Source: Trachythela sp. YZ-2020 (taxonomy: Eukaryota; Cnidaria; Anthozoa; Malacalcyonacea; Clavulariidae). From it: a stretch of 64,000 bases of DNA. The stretch's first letter is position 1; each line of letters starts with the position of its first letter. This document shows positions 31,950 through 44,191 of this stretch, in pieces. The notes beneath the pieces are model-generated. The model saw nothing but the letters and a program-made list of their open reading frames with translations, did not search any database and was not told the DNA's origin. The DNA lies in the NCBI GenBank assembly GCA_016169945.1, contig JADLSH010000164.1, forward strand, positions 992,001 through 1,056,000. The letters are read 5' to 3'. Made by a program: the position numbers and the translations under genes.

Positions 31950-31970
31950 AATCCGACTCGCAAAGGACCA
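31950..31970 (-). promoter_or_regulatory. BEL primer-binding site
   Basis: On the minus strand TGGTCCTTTGCGAGTCGG directly follows the 5' LTR. TGG complements the CCA end of a tRNA, and the rest would pair with an acceptor/T-arm sequence. I did not assign the tRNA. Confidence 0.7.
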
Positions 31971-32162
31971 TGTTCTTACTAGGGGACTGTATGGTTCACA
32001 AACACGCTTAGGATATAATATTTATTACAAACAATACAACATAAACCCTTGAACTATATATCTAATGTGCAATCAACGTCTAAGCGCGCCATTTTCTCCA
32101 TCACAATACTATGCACAGCAAACCCTAGCAAACTGTTCGAAATTAACTTCGCCTACGTCACA
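31971..32162 (-). repeat. BEL LTR (5' LTR in element orientation)
   Basis: This is the 192-bp partner of 9824-10015, with about 8 substitutions. It is followed by the target duplication GTAGC (32163-32167). Confidence 0.9.
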
Positions 32163-32167
32163 GTAGC

Positions 32168-32670
32168 TGTTGGTGTTCTTCATCAGTAGGTTCTTCATCA
32201 GCGGGTTCTTCATCACTATAAAAACAAAAAATATGTATAAACATACTGTTACATGGTATAATTTTATTTTATATAAAACAAAAATGCACTAATTAATTTT
32301 TAAGTGCCTGCATAAATTTTTAAATGTCCACATATATGCCATGTGCACATTTTGACCTTGGTTCAAACCATTGATTTCTGTGGCAATATATGATAGAACT
32401 CTCAAATAAATGCCATATTAGATAGGTTATGTATATATTTGTTATATTTCAAACCAGATATTTGATTATAGACCAAATTGTCATGGCCAGTGTTAGTCAA
32501 AATTGACATTTGAGTCGATCGACCATGACATGGCAACATCTGTTCACTAAAAACATATAAATACTTGCCTTTGGTCGCTATCAGACGTCTCCATCTGTCT
32601 GTCCAAGTCATCTTCTTCATCTGTTGACATTGCACCATCACTAATATAAAATTTTGGTCTTCAAGAGCAT
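32168..32670. other. Right flank of the BEL insertion, non-coding
   Basis: It starts with three imperfect copies of GGTTCTTCATCA (32172-32215). The rest is AT-rich with no recognised coding motif. Confidence 0.5.
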
Positions 32671-32674
32671 TTAA

Positions 32675-35600
32675 GAGAGGCTGTCTGTAAATATCGTCTA
32701 TGCCTTGCAGAACGTGAAAAATCAAAATCGCTCAAACTTTGTCAAAATGTAAGTTAGTTGGACCTGATAATATAAAAATGTGTTTAACTTTGATTCGAAA
32801 AATATTTTTAACGAGAAGTCAATATTTGTGTTTTCACGGGCGTATTTTCACGGCGATACAAATTACTTCAGATTGACCTTGTTTACGCTGGTAAATCAAT
32901 AGTACTGCGCATTTAAACTTATTTTTCATAAAATACAAACACTAACGTACAATCATCACAAAGTCGAATTTGATCAAGATTTGAATATTTTATCGATTTT
33001 TCAACTTCTCGCTTGCTTCAACTTCTCGCTATGTCCGATTAAAATCCATATATCGCTACTGATACCTCGAATTAGAACATGAACATTATACCCACGTTTT
33101 CAGCAAGGACTGATCTTTCGATAAGTGAAATAAAATTTTTGGGCCATACACAATTTCAAGAGTTTGAGCGAGTAACGGAAGGGTCAAATTGCCCCAAAAC
33201 GTCTGTTTATGCAAAGCAGCAAAATGAATGAATTGCCTTAAAAAATAGCCGATTATAATTAAAATATCATATTGTTAGCTGAATAGATAGCAAAGCAATG
33301 TGAAATACTGTACATTAGCTGAAAATTGTGTGTCGTTCTTCAGCTTTTTAAGCGTTAATCATCACAAATTCGACTTAATTCGTTCCGAAGTTCAAAAGTT
33401 CATAATGAAATTCACAAGCCAGTTTGTAAACAAAGCTGATTGGCTTCTTTTAATATACGTAGATTTATCTGGTATATCTATTATGTTACCCAATAATAAA
33501 TAAATAAAAGGTGAATAAGAGGAATTTTCAAGAAAGTGGAGTTAATATTCAGTATTTGTTTATCTTTCTATGGGAAATCTTCTTTGAGCGTTTTCTGTGT
33601 AAGCGAATGAACTTTGAAAATGTTCTTATGACTTAATCCAAGTTTCAACTACATAATTCTTACATACTGTGCCAAATGTAAAAAGCTTTCCTCTTTCTCT
33701 GCTTAGTCAAACACTGGTTCACACGACTTATCACAAGTCCACAAGACAGGAAGCCCAATAGCTATGTCGATATTCATGGCAATATTTCATGTTAGGTTCG
33801 TTTAAGGAATTTTACGGAAATCTGAGGGGCCAATCTAAGGAATTCTTAAATTTGGTCGTGAAAGCCCTGGTGATTACTATATGAGAAAGTGTCATTTTTT
33901 GTCAGTGCCGCCCCACTTTCGAGATGCTTCCGCAGCCTTTGGGTCGTAAATGATATTCTATTGCCTTATTCCCCAGAGCCTCTGTGATCCTCTTTATAAG
34001 TCGACTATTTAAGGTAAAAGGAAAGCGCATGATGAAAGGTGATATGATTCAACTCAAAAGATATTTTGCACAGATGATGTGGAAAAAATTACTTGCGACA
34101 CAAAAGTGCCTGTGTGAAGAGTCAAGTATAACTGCAGCTGCACATCCTAACAGCATCTTCTAACAACATGACATAGGGAGCTTTCCGATGTCCTTTTACG
34201 TTGGAACAATCCAAATCAAAATACTAGCACATTGTGCGAAGCATAGATACGCTGAGCCCCTTCAAGCTTTTGGATTTGGTTAGTTTGCAAATATTGAAAG
34301 TGTCATAGACAGTAGGGTGGACCAGCTGACAATCTTTGATTATTTCTAAACGTGCTGAGGCAAAGCCATCTTCATCTTTCGCAGCTAAGTTGTCTTCTTC
34401 GATATCAGTTACAGGCGGTCCCGCTCTCTCAGTAGGTAGCTGACTCTTCTTTATTTTTGATGCCATTCTCGAAAAATAGGAACTGATTTGTTGGGCTGTT
34501 AAGAACTTGCTACATCAAATAAACAATCTCCATTGTCGTATTTGGCGTATCTCATATCCTGAGAAACAGTTACTCCATCAAGCTTGTGGCCAGTTTCTTG
34601 TCCAATGTTGAATTTTTTGTCAAGATACATCTTTACCGATATTCTGGTACGGGTTTTCATTTTATGGCATGCAGTCAACATGATTGCACCATGATCGCAT
34701 GTTGCATTGTCCTGTCTATACATTGCATCCCTTATCTCTGGATGCTCCATCTTTAGGCAACGTAAGGTGTGCTCCATGATTGCAACTATATCATTGCCGT
34801 CCTGACTGCAGTTTTTAGCAATGTGAATGAATGCCTGGGTCTCAAGTTTTCCTGCTTTGCATCGGCGTACCACCACGCTGATGTGCCAAGAGATACCCCT
34901 TTTGCCGAACCAATCGGCTTGGGTCTCTCGATACTTTTGAGGCAAATATTTCATTGCCCAGTCCTGTGTTATAAATACTGTTTCCTCATTCAGTGAGCCC
35001 AGTATGTCTAGCCTTGCTTTATCTTGCCTAATGGAGCGCAACTGGTGTGCTTTCCAATTCTTGATGGCCTGAATAGCCTGAATTGCAAATCATCTCCTTC
35101 GGCATTTCCAAGCTCTTGAGCTGCTTTTTCAACAGCATTTTCAATTGCGACTAGAAGAGATTTTAGCTTGTCGCACAATGGGCAGGAGAGGTCATGTTGA
35201 TGGTTGCAAGTACAGCTAAGCTGGTTGTTTTGGGGATCACTTAGTGCGTGATTGCAACAGTGGTCTGGTACTCGATCAGATTCAGTGATATGGACTGATG
35301 ATGATAAAATACCTTTAAATAGTGCAATACATACCAATTGCTATGACTGGAATTATATTTCAGATATTTACACTTAGCGAGACGCTGTCAATTGTTAGCA
35401 AATCGCTCTATAGCTACCTTATAATCTGATTTTATGTATGACTTTCCTTTCTTTAATGCGCTTTCACAATAATGGACCCACTCACGGTCACAACCGTGTA
35501 CTGTTAATTTATTGACAATCTCAGCCAAGTCATCAAAGGCCTTGCCACCATCGGCTGCAAAATAATCAAGTCCCTGCAAAGACTTCCTGACAGTAGCATA

Positions 35601-36676
35601 CTGCAATAGACAGTATACACTGCATGGTCGAAGGACTCAGGGGCTTTATGCCACTTTCCTCACAAAACTGGATGTATTGCTCGATGATTCTCTGAGGAAT
35701 CATAGTCCTGATTACGTTTGGGGTTTCCAATATCTCGCCATTAGAGAGGCGAATGTATCTCTGACCAAAGGGAAGGTCTTGTACCACGTGACTACTTGTA
35801 ATAAAGGACAAGAAATGGTCCAGCTGACCATCATCCACTCTCATTCTGGGACTCTTATTTTCAGGTAGAGGGGAACCGTGACCATATCTTTTAATGTGTA
35901 ATCTTAAAGCGATTTTCTGTAATTTCTGGAATGTAAAATCGACTGTAAGTCATAAGAACATTTTCAAAGTTCATTGGGTTACACAGAGAGCGCTCAAAGA
36001 AGATTTCCCCATAGAAAGGTAAACAAATCACTGGTGTTCTGCAGCCGTTTGGCTTCAAATAATATTATGATTAATGCTTAAAAGCTGAAGAACGACACAA
36101 ACTTCAGCTAAAATGTACACTATTTCACATTGCTTTGCTATCTATTTAGCTAACAAGATGATAATTAATTATAATCGGCTATTTTTAAAGACAATTAATT
36201 TATTTTGCCACTGCGTAAACAGTTACTCACTCAAACTCTTGAAATTTAGTATGGCCCAAAAATTTTATTTCACATATCGAAAGATCAGTCCTTGCTGAAA
36301 ACGTGGGTATGTTCATGTTCTAATTCGAGGTATCAGTGGCGATATATGGATTTTAATCGGACAAAGTCTAAAGTTGCGAAAACAAGCGACAAGTTGAAAA
36401 ATCGACAAAATATTCAAATCTTGATCAAATTAGACTTGGAGGGCTGCTACTTGTACGTTAGTGTTTGTATTTTATGAGTAGTTTGCATCGCCCTGAAAAT
36501 AGGTCCGTCAGCCGTGAGAACACAAATATCGACTTCTCATTAAAAATATTTTTCGAATCAAAGTTAAACACATTTTTATATTATCAGGTCCAACTAACTT
36601 ACATTTTGACAAAGTTTGAGCGATTTTGATTTTTACGTTCTGCACGACATAGGCAATATTTACAGACAAGCCTCTC
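32675..36676 (-). mobile_element. TTAA-flanked (Kolobok-like) DNA transposon with long inverted arms
   Basis: The ends are GAGAGGCTGTCTGTAAATAT and complement, flanked by TTAA at 32671-32674 and 36677-36680. Inverted similarity continues inward for roughly 0.7 kb per arm (left to about 33640, right from about 35935), with a 150-170-bp insertion in the left arm near 33370-33530. The centre holds a broken transposase-like gene on the minus strand. A TTAA duplication with a DDE-type gene suggests Kolobok; piggyBac is the alternative. Confidence 0.8.
34224..35844 (-). pseudogene. Putative Kolobok-like transposase, fragmented
   Basis: Reading order on the minus strand: NGEILETPNVIRTMIP (35566-35844); SLQGLDYFAADGGKAFDDL and KSYIKSDYKV (35388-35606); a Cys/His-rich segment CCNHALSD ... 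CTCNHQHDLSCPLCDKL (35008-35337); QDWAMKYLPQKYRETQADWF then KRGISWHISVV and YRQDNATCDHGAI (34499-35041). A C-terminal MRYAKYDNGDCLFDV then FLTAQQISSYFSRMASK follows across a frameshift at about 34500. This string of motifs is a widespread animal family that I recognise but cannot name with certainty. At least four frame breaks are present and part of the core after YRQDN is missing. Confidence 0.6.
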
Positions 36677-37830
36677 TTAATACTTCTGGAAACGAAAGAG
36701 CCATTTTACAAATTTTTCAACAGTAAAATGGCATCTTGGCCATTGGTGTGCATGTCACTTATAATACAAAAAAGGCTCGGATCTTGCCATAAACCAATGA
36801 AATTCACGATACTAGAAGATTACATCATACGGAATCGATTGCTGAGGGTTTTAAGTCCCTACGGTGCGAGGATCCTGGATATTTTTGAGCCAGAAGATTG
36901 CCAGTGGATTATGATCGCGTCACAACACACAAACGCAAATTCCCAAAAAAGTCATTGTTTATTTCGTAATCTTATGAAATTTAGGATATAACGAGATTTC
37001 GATACAGGGATTCTAATGGTGGCATTGCTGTCTCGATACAGATAACATAGCTGTACCACAAAAAGCATTTAATATCCGTGTTTTATTCACATATCTGCTC
37101 CCCGTTCTATCCCCATATCCGCTCCATCCATCCGCTACACTACCTATCCGTTTCTACGTTTTATCCTAACCCCAATGTTTTGGCCCCATTCCTTTTACAC
37201 ATGCACTTAACAGATTATAATATCTACATTTTTGTTCAAAGGCTATATCATGTCGGACCAACACGACATTTAAACGTCGACCGTAAATGTTCCGCTATTT
37301 CCATAGGTTACTGTGGTCTAGCAATGGCAAGGCATTAAAAAAGCACGTTGGCCACCTTTCTGAGGATCAACTCGGAAGACTTCAGGGTATCATTAGCCCA
37401 GGTAGATCATGTGCCGGCAAACCTGGCTAAATCAAAATTTACTTTAATCTATTAGGATTAGTTTTTTTAACAACTTTATTGGTACCATATAACAATTCAA
37501 GATACTACTGCAACATTAAATATTAAATGGTCCAAAAGGAAATAGCCGAACACACCCAATCACGTTCGGGCACATGTGGAGTGGCGTCTGAAATGGGCTT
37601 AATACTGGAACAATTATCACCCCCAGACCTGTTTTATATAGGCAGTGAATTATCCAGCAAGGCAAGTTACCACGTCATGCCGGAACAACAAGTGTAATTT
37701 ATACGTTCATTGTAATTACTTTTGAGGGCTACAATCTGGGACATAACTGGTTGAGACTACTTTTCCCTCTGTGCAAAATTCGCATAACTCTTGTGATAAA
37801 TTACCTGTAAAATCATGTTGTGCTTCTTAA

Positions 37831-37927
37831 GCCCCCGCTCCCCCAACTCAATGTTGAACTTGGGTCATGGTAAATTCTCAAAAGTTGTTTCGGGGTAGTT
37901 GACAACATTGAACTGGGGGAGAGGGGG
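37831..37927. repeat. GC-rich terminal inverted hairpin
   Basis: GCCCCCGCTCCCCCAACTCA with AATGTT pairs with AACATTGAACTGGGGG and AGAGGGGG about 50 bp downstream. It probably represents a small non-autonomous element. No target duplication was identified. Confidence 0.55.
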
Positions 37928-38329
37928 TCACGAAAATTGTTCTGTCAGTGTACATTAAATTTGCAATATTGCGAGTAATGGCCTCAAGGGTTATGTCCAA
38001 GATTGTAGGTTGGGCTATGGTTGCATCATGTAAACAGTCACCCGGGAAAACTACATGTTTTCATAATAGCTGGGATCTCGCTGTTACTGAGTGACTCCCT
38101 AGCTCCCCTCCATGAAACATCACCATCATTATCGTATAATTATATTGTTATTTTATTATATGTACAGGTCAAATATCAACCTGGTTGCAGCATCCTGTCG
38201 TTTTTCTGTAAGAAGACCAACAGTAATCTACAAATGAGGATGCTAAAAAAGGTCAATAAATTTTTAAAGGTAGGGGAAAAAAGATAATGAAGCTTGCATC
38301 TTGACAATATTTATGCACCGTTCCAATCT

Positions 38330-38430
38330 TAAGTTAAATCAAAATTAATTTCAGGTTTCATTTAATTTAATGTTTACAAAAATTAAGTGAAACCTTTCAA
38401 AATCCTGAAATTAATTTTGATTTAAACTTA
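38330..38430. repeat. AT-rich palindromic element
   Basis: TAAGTTAAATCAAAATTAAT with TTCAGG pairs with CCTGAAATTAATTTTGATTT and AAACTTA. Pairing continues inward (GTTTCATTTAATT with AATTAAGTGAAAC). It is nearly a perfect 100-bp foldback. Confidence 0.65.
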
Positions 38431-41400
38431 AAAATTAACAAAGGTGAAAGTTTTAGAAAAAGAATGAAGGTTCCAATTTTAGTTGGCCGATTTACAATTT
38501 AGGAAATTTCAAATTTGTATAAATCCAATTAATGTAGAGGAGGGAAAATGCAACCTTTCATGCACAAGGTCAAGGTTGAACTTTATTCTATTTTAAATGC
38601 TATTTATTATGTTCTAATTATTTCTATGTTTGTATAGAGATAAAAGCCAGGCGGAAAACCAAAGTTGGTTTACCAAAGAATATTACACCTGATTCATTAT
38701 CTTTGAGGCTGGTTAACATTATCAAAATATTTTAAACAATAACCGTGTAAAAATATTTTTATCAATTTTGTTCATATTTAGTTCACCAACCAACGAATCA
38801 AACGCAAAAAAAAACCAGCAATGGAAAACAAGGTTTGTTTATGGAACTTGGAAACTGCTTACTCCCAAATAGACATACTAATACTGGGGAGGCTCATGAA
38901 TAAAGAGACTTTCCACCAAAAATGGACTTATCAATAAACCTAGTATAGATCAGCTCTCAGTATTTATTTGACCTGTTGATATGAGAGGCGGACAATTTGC
39001 CGGTGTCACAGCAGATAGTGTCCCCCCCCACGAATGGTGCCCCCTGGACATTATCCGCTAGCGTATAGTGTTCCCTTTAATTATATTCCTGCGGAGATTG
39101 TCCCCCACGTGAAAGTCACAAACTAAAGTTAAGAATTGTGAGGAAATTTCTTTTATATGACAAATTTGGTTATATCTCTGTGATGTACTACGTTTCTGAA
39201 AACGCTTTTATTAGTTATTTCTTTTATGGCATTAAGACTTTGGAAATGTTGATACGTTAGCGTGAACAAACCTGTTGAGCGATATAATAACAATGCTTTC
39301 AGTTTCTTAATTTAACCCATGACATGTTTGATAAAAAGGTGAATATTAGTGCAAATTTCTATATTTCGACCAAAGAACGCAAGAACTAAAACTTATCTCA
39401 GTATTTATTTGTCTTTAGTCTTAGGAGTTATGGTCACTGATCTGAAAACAAGGACTCTAGATAGTGCATCTGCTATGCATAAATGAAGCCCATGGCGGCC
39501 ATATTGGTGTGACCACCACAAATCTACTGTGGTTGTGGCGACATGTTTAAAGATACTTCTAGTTATTGGTAGGAAAGGACATGTATTGTCTAGATAAGAA
39601 ATTATTATCAGTGGCCTCTCTTTCTTTCTAAATTTCCGGGCAGTAACTAAAATAAGGTCACACCATATGGCCACCATACGTTTACTGACTGAACTTCTTT
39701 AAGATGTTGGAACCTATATTTCTCAAGTTACAAGGAAAAGATATTTGCTTGGCATTGTAAAAACTACTTTAAACAGCTAACAGTTGGAACTAGTCAAGAA
39801 TTTGACAGATTTAAAATCAGATCTCATTAAGAATATTCTGGCTTCAAAATTGAAACATTGATGTTCTATGCAGTTCTAAAAATTATTAGGCTAAAAATGC
39901 TCTTGTCAAAATACCTTTTCATTTATTGCATGCTCGTTATCTTTCATAACTCAACAGTACTTTCTCATTGAGTTTTTTGTAATATAATTGTGTGTATTTT
40001 GTTAGTACCAAACATCACAAAGCATCTGCAAATGCAGAAATATAGCTCACAAATGCACTTATCTCTAATGGTTCGCTTATATTCTGAGCAAAGCTCAAAT
40101 AACCGAACTTTTGCCACATTTTTCGCGATAAATTACAATAATTCTGTTCAAACTGATACTCGGGAGAAAAGTTAAAATCAAAGTTGGAGATGGACCTAGA
40201 GCTCTTGAAACAAGAAAGAAACGTAGTTCAAAATCCTGATTCATTGGCATATTTGCGGCCTTCATGTTGCGCCATATTACTTCGCCTCCTTTGCGTGCTA
40301 TACTAGCTCATTTATATACTGCGGTAAAAGACGATCATAGAAATGTTTACATCGCGATAAATGCAACAACTACAGACTGCTGGATAGTTTACAGGAACAA
40401 TCGCCTTTATTTACCTTAAGACAGACAAGCTATACTACTACTAACGTGAGAAGCGGAATTTCGACACCTCGACACCTCCTTCATATAAAGCAATCGGAAT
40501 TATAACCTGTCTCAGTACCAGATGATATCTAAAAGTGCGCGGAAAGACGTGAATGCTAGTCATGCTTTGAGTTACATATTTAGTTCTTTTAATGTGTATT
40601 TTTGTCTAAAAATTTGGACACAACTCCTCAGGACTATTACTAAATACTTAGTCAACAGTCCCAAGCAATGAAGGTAACTAAATAGCAAATCCTGTGAAAA
40701 TTAGTGAATTATAGTTGCTATAGTAAAATAAAGCGGTTAAAATTGCCTAAATTTCACGTATAGTTACTCATCTTAATAGTTAAAGAGAATTTGTATATTA
40801 TTCCCTGCACAAGACAGACAGTTGTTGCCATAATACCATATAATCAGGTATTCTATGTTTACATTTTTGCAGCTGATAAATTTATCAAATCTGTTACAAC
40901 AATCTGGTTTGCGCAAACCTTAATTTATATGGGCATATGGTGAGCGCTTTTGCAACAGTCTGATAATGTGGTTTATTCTTTAATAGCAAATGTGCATATT
41001 TTTAGTGAAAAGGATCATAGTCAGCAGTGTATATACCTTTCCAAACATACCACATGCTTGTGGTAATGTTCTATATCCAAGTGACTCTATCCAAGAAATT
41101 AAGTGAAAAGCACACATGTTTTACGGAGAAAATGAGAGGAAAATTCATTTTCCATATTTGTTAGCATTAAGTATAAATATGAGCGATGAGCTGTCTTCGC
41201 AGAGCAAATTATCTAGATTATTTTGCTTCCTTAAGATGCTTATGCTGACACAGAAATACCAATATTGTTGCATATAAGGTTTAAGTTCATATAATTCTAA
41301 AAAAAATTAAGCAAATATATTCTGCCAGCAAAAAATCCGATTGGATTTTGGGAATTACGTAGCATGTGCAAAGGGCCTCTATGTCTATATGAAAGGTTGG

Positions 41401-42178
41401 CAAATGGGTTCATATTCTATATTATGTTTATATATTAATGCAGTTTCTCACACACAGCTCCATGTGTGTGCAAAAAGCAGTGCATGACCACTGTTTATGT
41501 CTGCTTATATTTTTACATTTTTGGATCATGCCTACGACTTATTTAGCCAGTTAGCCTGGTTTCCATTTCCATGATTGTGGTGGTTGCAACCATCCTAGGG
41601 AAGCAAGTATACTAGTACCGCTACAGGATGTTATTGTATGTCTACAATCAGTACAGTCTGCTTTGAATATAGCACACAAAAACAACATACTGGTGAATCT
41701 AGACAAAGTCGCATCAGCCACCATGATTTGGTTACTTGAGGGGGGCATTGGGAGGTATCCGGTAATACTGTGAGCAAATATTGACGATGACCACAGTACT
41801 GTCTCCAAAATCTTTAATACTGTGTACCGCAAGGCTCCGAATACTGTAATGCTGCAGGTTTTCAAGGATAATTTCTGAAAATACCATAAGAAAATATAGG
41901 CAAATACCACAATACCTTAAACCCTAATGAGCCCCTGTTACTTGGATAGAAAAAAGCCCACATTTTAACCTATTTCCGTTCAAGTTTTGAATACATTGTA
42001 TCTGATTTGACATTAACTACTCTACCATATAGCAGTTTTAAAGATGCACTCGTTCCCTGATACTATTTACACTAAGACAAAACTTGCATGAATAACATAA
42101 TTTGTTTTCATGTATTATAGGATGTCAAAGTAAGAAGAGGGAGTAAGTTGAAAGAAGTGGAAAAACTGATGAGGCTAT

Positions 42179-42230
42179 TTATATACCCTTACTGGACAGT
42201 CTACTTATATACCCTTACTGGACAGTCTAC
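42179..42230 (+). repeat. 26-bp tandem duplication
   Basis: A 26-bp unit starting TTATATACCCTTACTGG is present twice in direct succession (42179-42204 and 42205-42230) with no differences, suggesting a recent local duplication. It lies just upstream of the transposase exon at 42486. Confidence 0.85.
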
Positions 42231-42367
42231 AACAGCTTTTAAATGATGAATCAATTTGGGAAGAAGTATGTATTATACAAGTGTATTTATTGGTTTGGAA
42301 AACAGCTTAGAAAATTATACTCTGTTCCTGTGCATATAGGCATACCCCAGATATAGCTGCATGCACC

Positions 42368-42935
42368 TTTAACCCATTAAGATCATCTAGCGTTAGATAG
42401 AGTAAAATAACAAAGTAGGGTGTGTTGTGCCTTAATGGGCCTCATTAAATCGGTCTCATTTGAATGCAATTCAGTTATTGGGTTTGATGCCTAGTCGGCA
42501 TCTGAAGACATACGGAATTGACCATTTGCTGGAAGCATTTATGGAGGATTTATTCAAACTGGAGCAGGTATGCATTGGGCTTTTATTTATCCAAGGGTTT
42601 TCCTATTAAAATTTATCTGATAAATGCATTAGGAATTTGGGAATAGATGAACCCTAACAAAACACGTGTCTACTCAGATAAATATTAGAAATGGTTGTGA
42701 TTTTCCATGCAGCCACAATGTGCTGTATTTTGTTATTTCACTCTGTCTGACTCCAGATGGTTTAGAACTTTAGGTCAAGAGGAAATTGGCCTTAATGGGT
42801 TAACAAATGTTAACTATCTAGCTGTGAATATCACATCCATTAACCCATCTTAGCACAAGGGTTTTCCCCTGATGAGTAAAATCGTCTGGCATTAGACAGA
42901 GTAAAATAACAAAGTGTGCCTTAATAAGTATCTTT
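42368..42935. repeat. Short TTAA MITEs, three degraded copies
   Basis: Three copies of a family with ends TTAACCCATTAAGGC and complement lie at about 42369-42450, 42700-42802 and 42838-42935. They share an inner palindrome around CTGTCTAATGCCAGAC and the phrase AGTAAAATAACAAAGT. Copies 42369 and 42838 are incomplete at the right. The best-preserved copy of the family is at 46061-46182. Confidence 0.65.
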
Positions 42936-43104
42936 TGCGGCACCTTAAAGGTTCTTGAAACCATTTACCTTTCTCATTAAATTTCAATTGACATAAAATA
43001 CTATAGTATATCTTCAATAATACCCCAATCATTCACAAACGGGTGAGACAATTAAACCACTCAATTTGTAAAATTTGCCATTCCTTTCCTTCTCACACGC
43101 TTAA

Positions 43105-44191
43105 GAGGCTGTCTCCATAAAAACCTCCTGGGCAATATGTGGCTCAAAAATAGATTTCTCTCATACTCTGGTGTTTTGAAGGTTTATCCTTGGGAACAAC
43201 TAAAATCGATTTCATTTGACTCAAATTTCTGCTAAATTATTTTTGGGGGCGATTATTGTTCGATCGGCTGGTGACCAACTTGGAACTCCGAATGAGGCAA
43301 AATATCGACACATGTTCACCGCTATTTTTTTAAATCAAATTCATACCTAAATTTTAATAATTTTGCACAGAAATATGGACTTATCCTTCTATTTTCGTTG
43401 GTGATATGACTTGGATAGTTATTCTTTTGTATAAAATAGAATACAGCGCAGTTATTGACCCTCCTGCACGGATAACGGATATCGTCTCAAAATATACCAA
43501 CTTTCAAAGTTTATTTCAAAATCGTGACACTTGATTGGCACATGGCCTTAGCTTTTCTATAAACTACTAACATTAGTCCACACAAATCGCTAATAAAATA
43601 TTTCTGCTTTAGCATTTGACAAAAATGACAAGCGCTCAAACTTTGCAAAATTTGAAAATGTGTCGAAATCGAGCATATTTAACGGTAAACCTAATTATTG
43701 ATATTAACAGATAAAATCACCTTACACTACACGGAATGAAGCTTGATTATGTAAATATATGTCGTTCATCATTATTCTTTGGCTTTGCGCTTGAAAAAAA
43801 TTGTTTGAGTACAGTTTGACTTCAAGGATAGTCATTTAATGCCAGTGTCTTCTGCGCGCATCATTGCCATTAGAGGCCTGATTGTCACATACGAACTTCG
43901 CTTTGTTCGCTTTGTTTACCTCCTGTAAATAAAAGGTCTATGTGTCTTGGGGGTTTATTGACAATGTTCAATCAAATTAGAAAACTCAGAATTAGTCATA
44001 ATACAGAGTTTTCATCTGTTTGCTTACGTTAAACTGTTAAAGTTTCGTTAGAATGTACTAATTAAATCTCTGGGGAAACCCCTGGCCGAAAGAAATGTAC
44101 TCGCTGTGCGTAAACATGTCAATCAACACGATGAAATGTTTCGTTGCTCTTTTCGTTCCACAAATGAAATCGATTTTACGGAGACAGCCTC
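43105..44191. mobile_element. Non-autonomous relative of the Kolobok-like element
   Basis: GAGGCTGTCTCCATAAAA at the left and the complement of GAGGCTGTCTCCGTAAAA at the right are flanked by TTAA (43101-43104 and 44192-44195). The ends match the GAGAGGCTGTCT ends of the 32675-36676 element, so the latter's family may have mobilised it. 1087 bp, no coding frame of note. It sits inside the CACTA-like transposase between exons. Confidence 0.8.

Larger units (their letters stand above)
9824..32162 (-). mobile_element. BEL/Pao LTR retrotransposon, expanded by nested insertions
   Basis: Two 192-bp direct LTRs (9824-10015 and 31971-32162) enclose gag, protease, reverse transcriptase, RNase H and integrase on the minus strand. 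The 5-bp target duplication GTAGC lies at 9819-9823 and 32163-32167. A primer-binding site abuts the right LTR and a purine tract abuts the left. The order protease, reverse transcriptase, RNase H, integrase, DUF5641 identifies BEL/Pao. The element is interrupted between integrase and DUF5641 by a copia element (10584-26738). BEL sequence itself totals about 6 kb. Frameshifts throughout pol make it inactive. Confidence 0.9.
36681..42110. other. Long intergenic stretch without genes
   Basis: 5.4 kb of AT-rich sequence. Open frames here are short and lack family motifs. Recognisable items are a Cys/Pro-poor pyrimidine-rich patch with repeated ATCCGCTCC-like words (37085-37200), two hairpin elements (37831-37927 and 38330-38430), a run rich in TGTCCCCCC/ATTATCC-like words (39015-39110), and a segment where ATACTGT recurs (41760-41860). 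I see no host exon. Confidence 0.5.

Noticed and set aside
32402..32725. Minus-strand 107-codon frame spanning the left TTAA
   Set aside because: It crosses a transposon boundary and has no recognisable motif, so it is likely accidental.
39405..41910. Several 60-119-codon frames in the gene-free stretch
   Set aside because: They show low-complexity or hydrophobic composition without domain motifs, splice context or conservation evidence.
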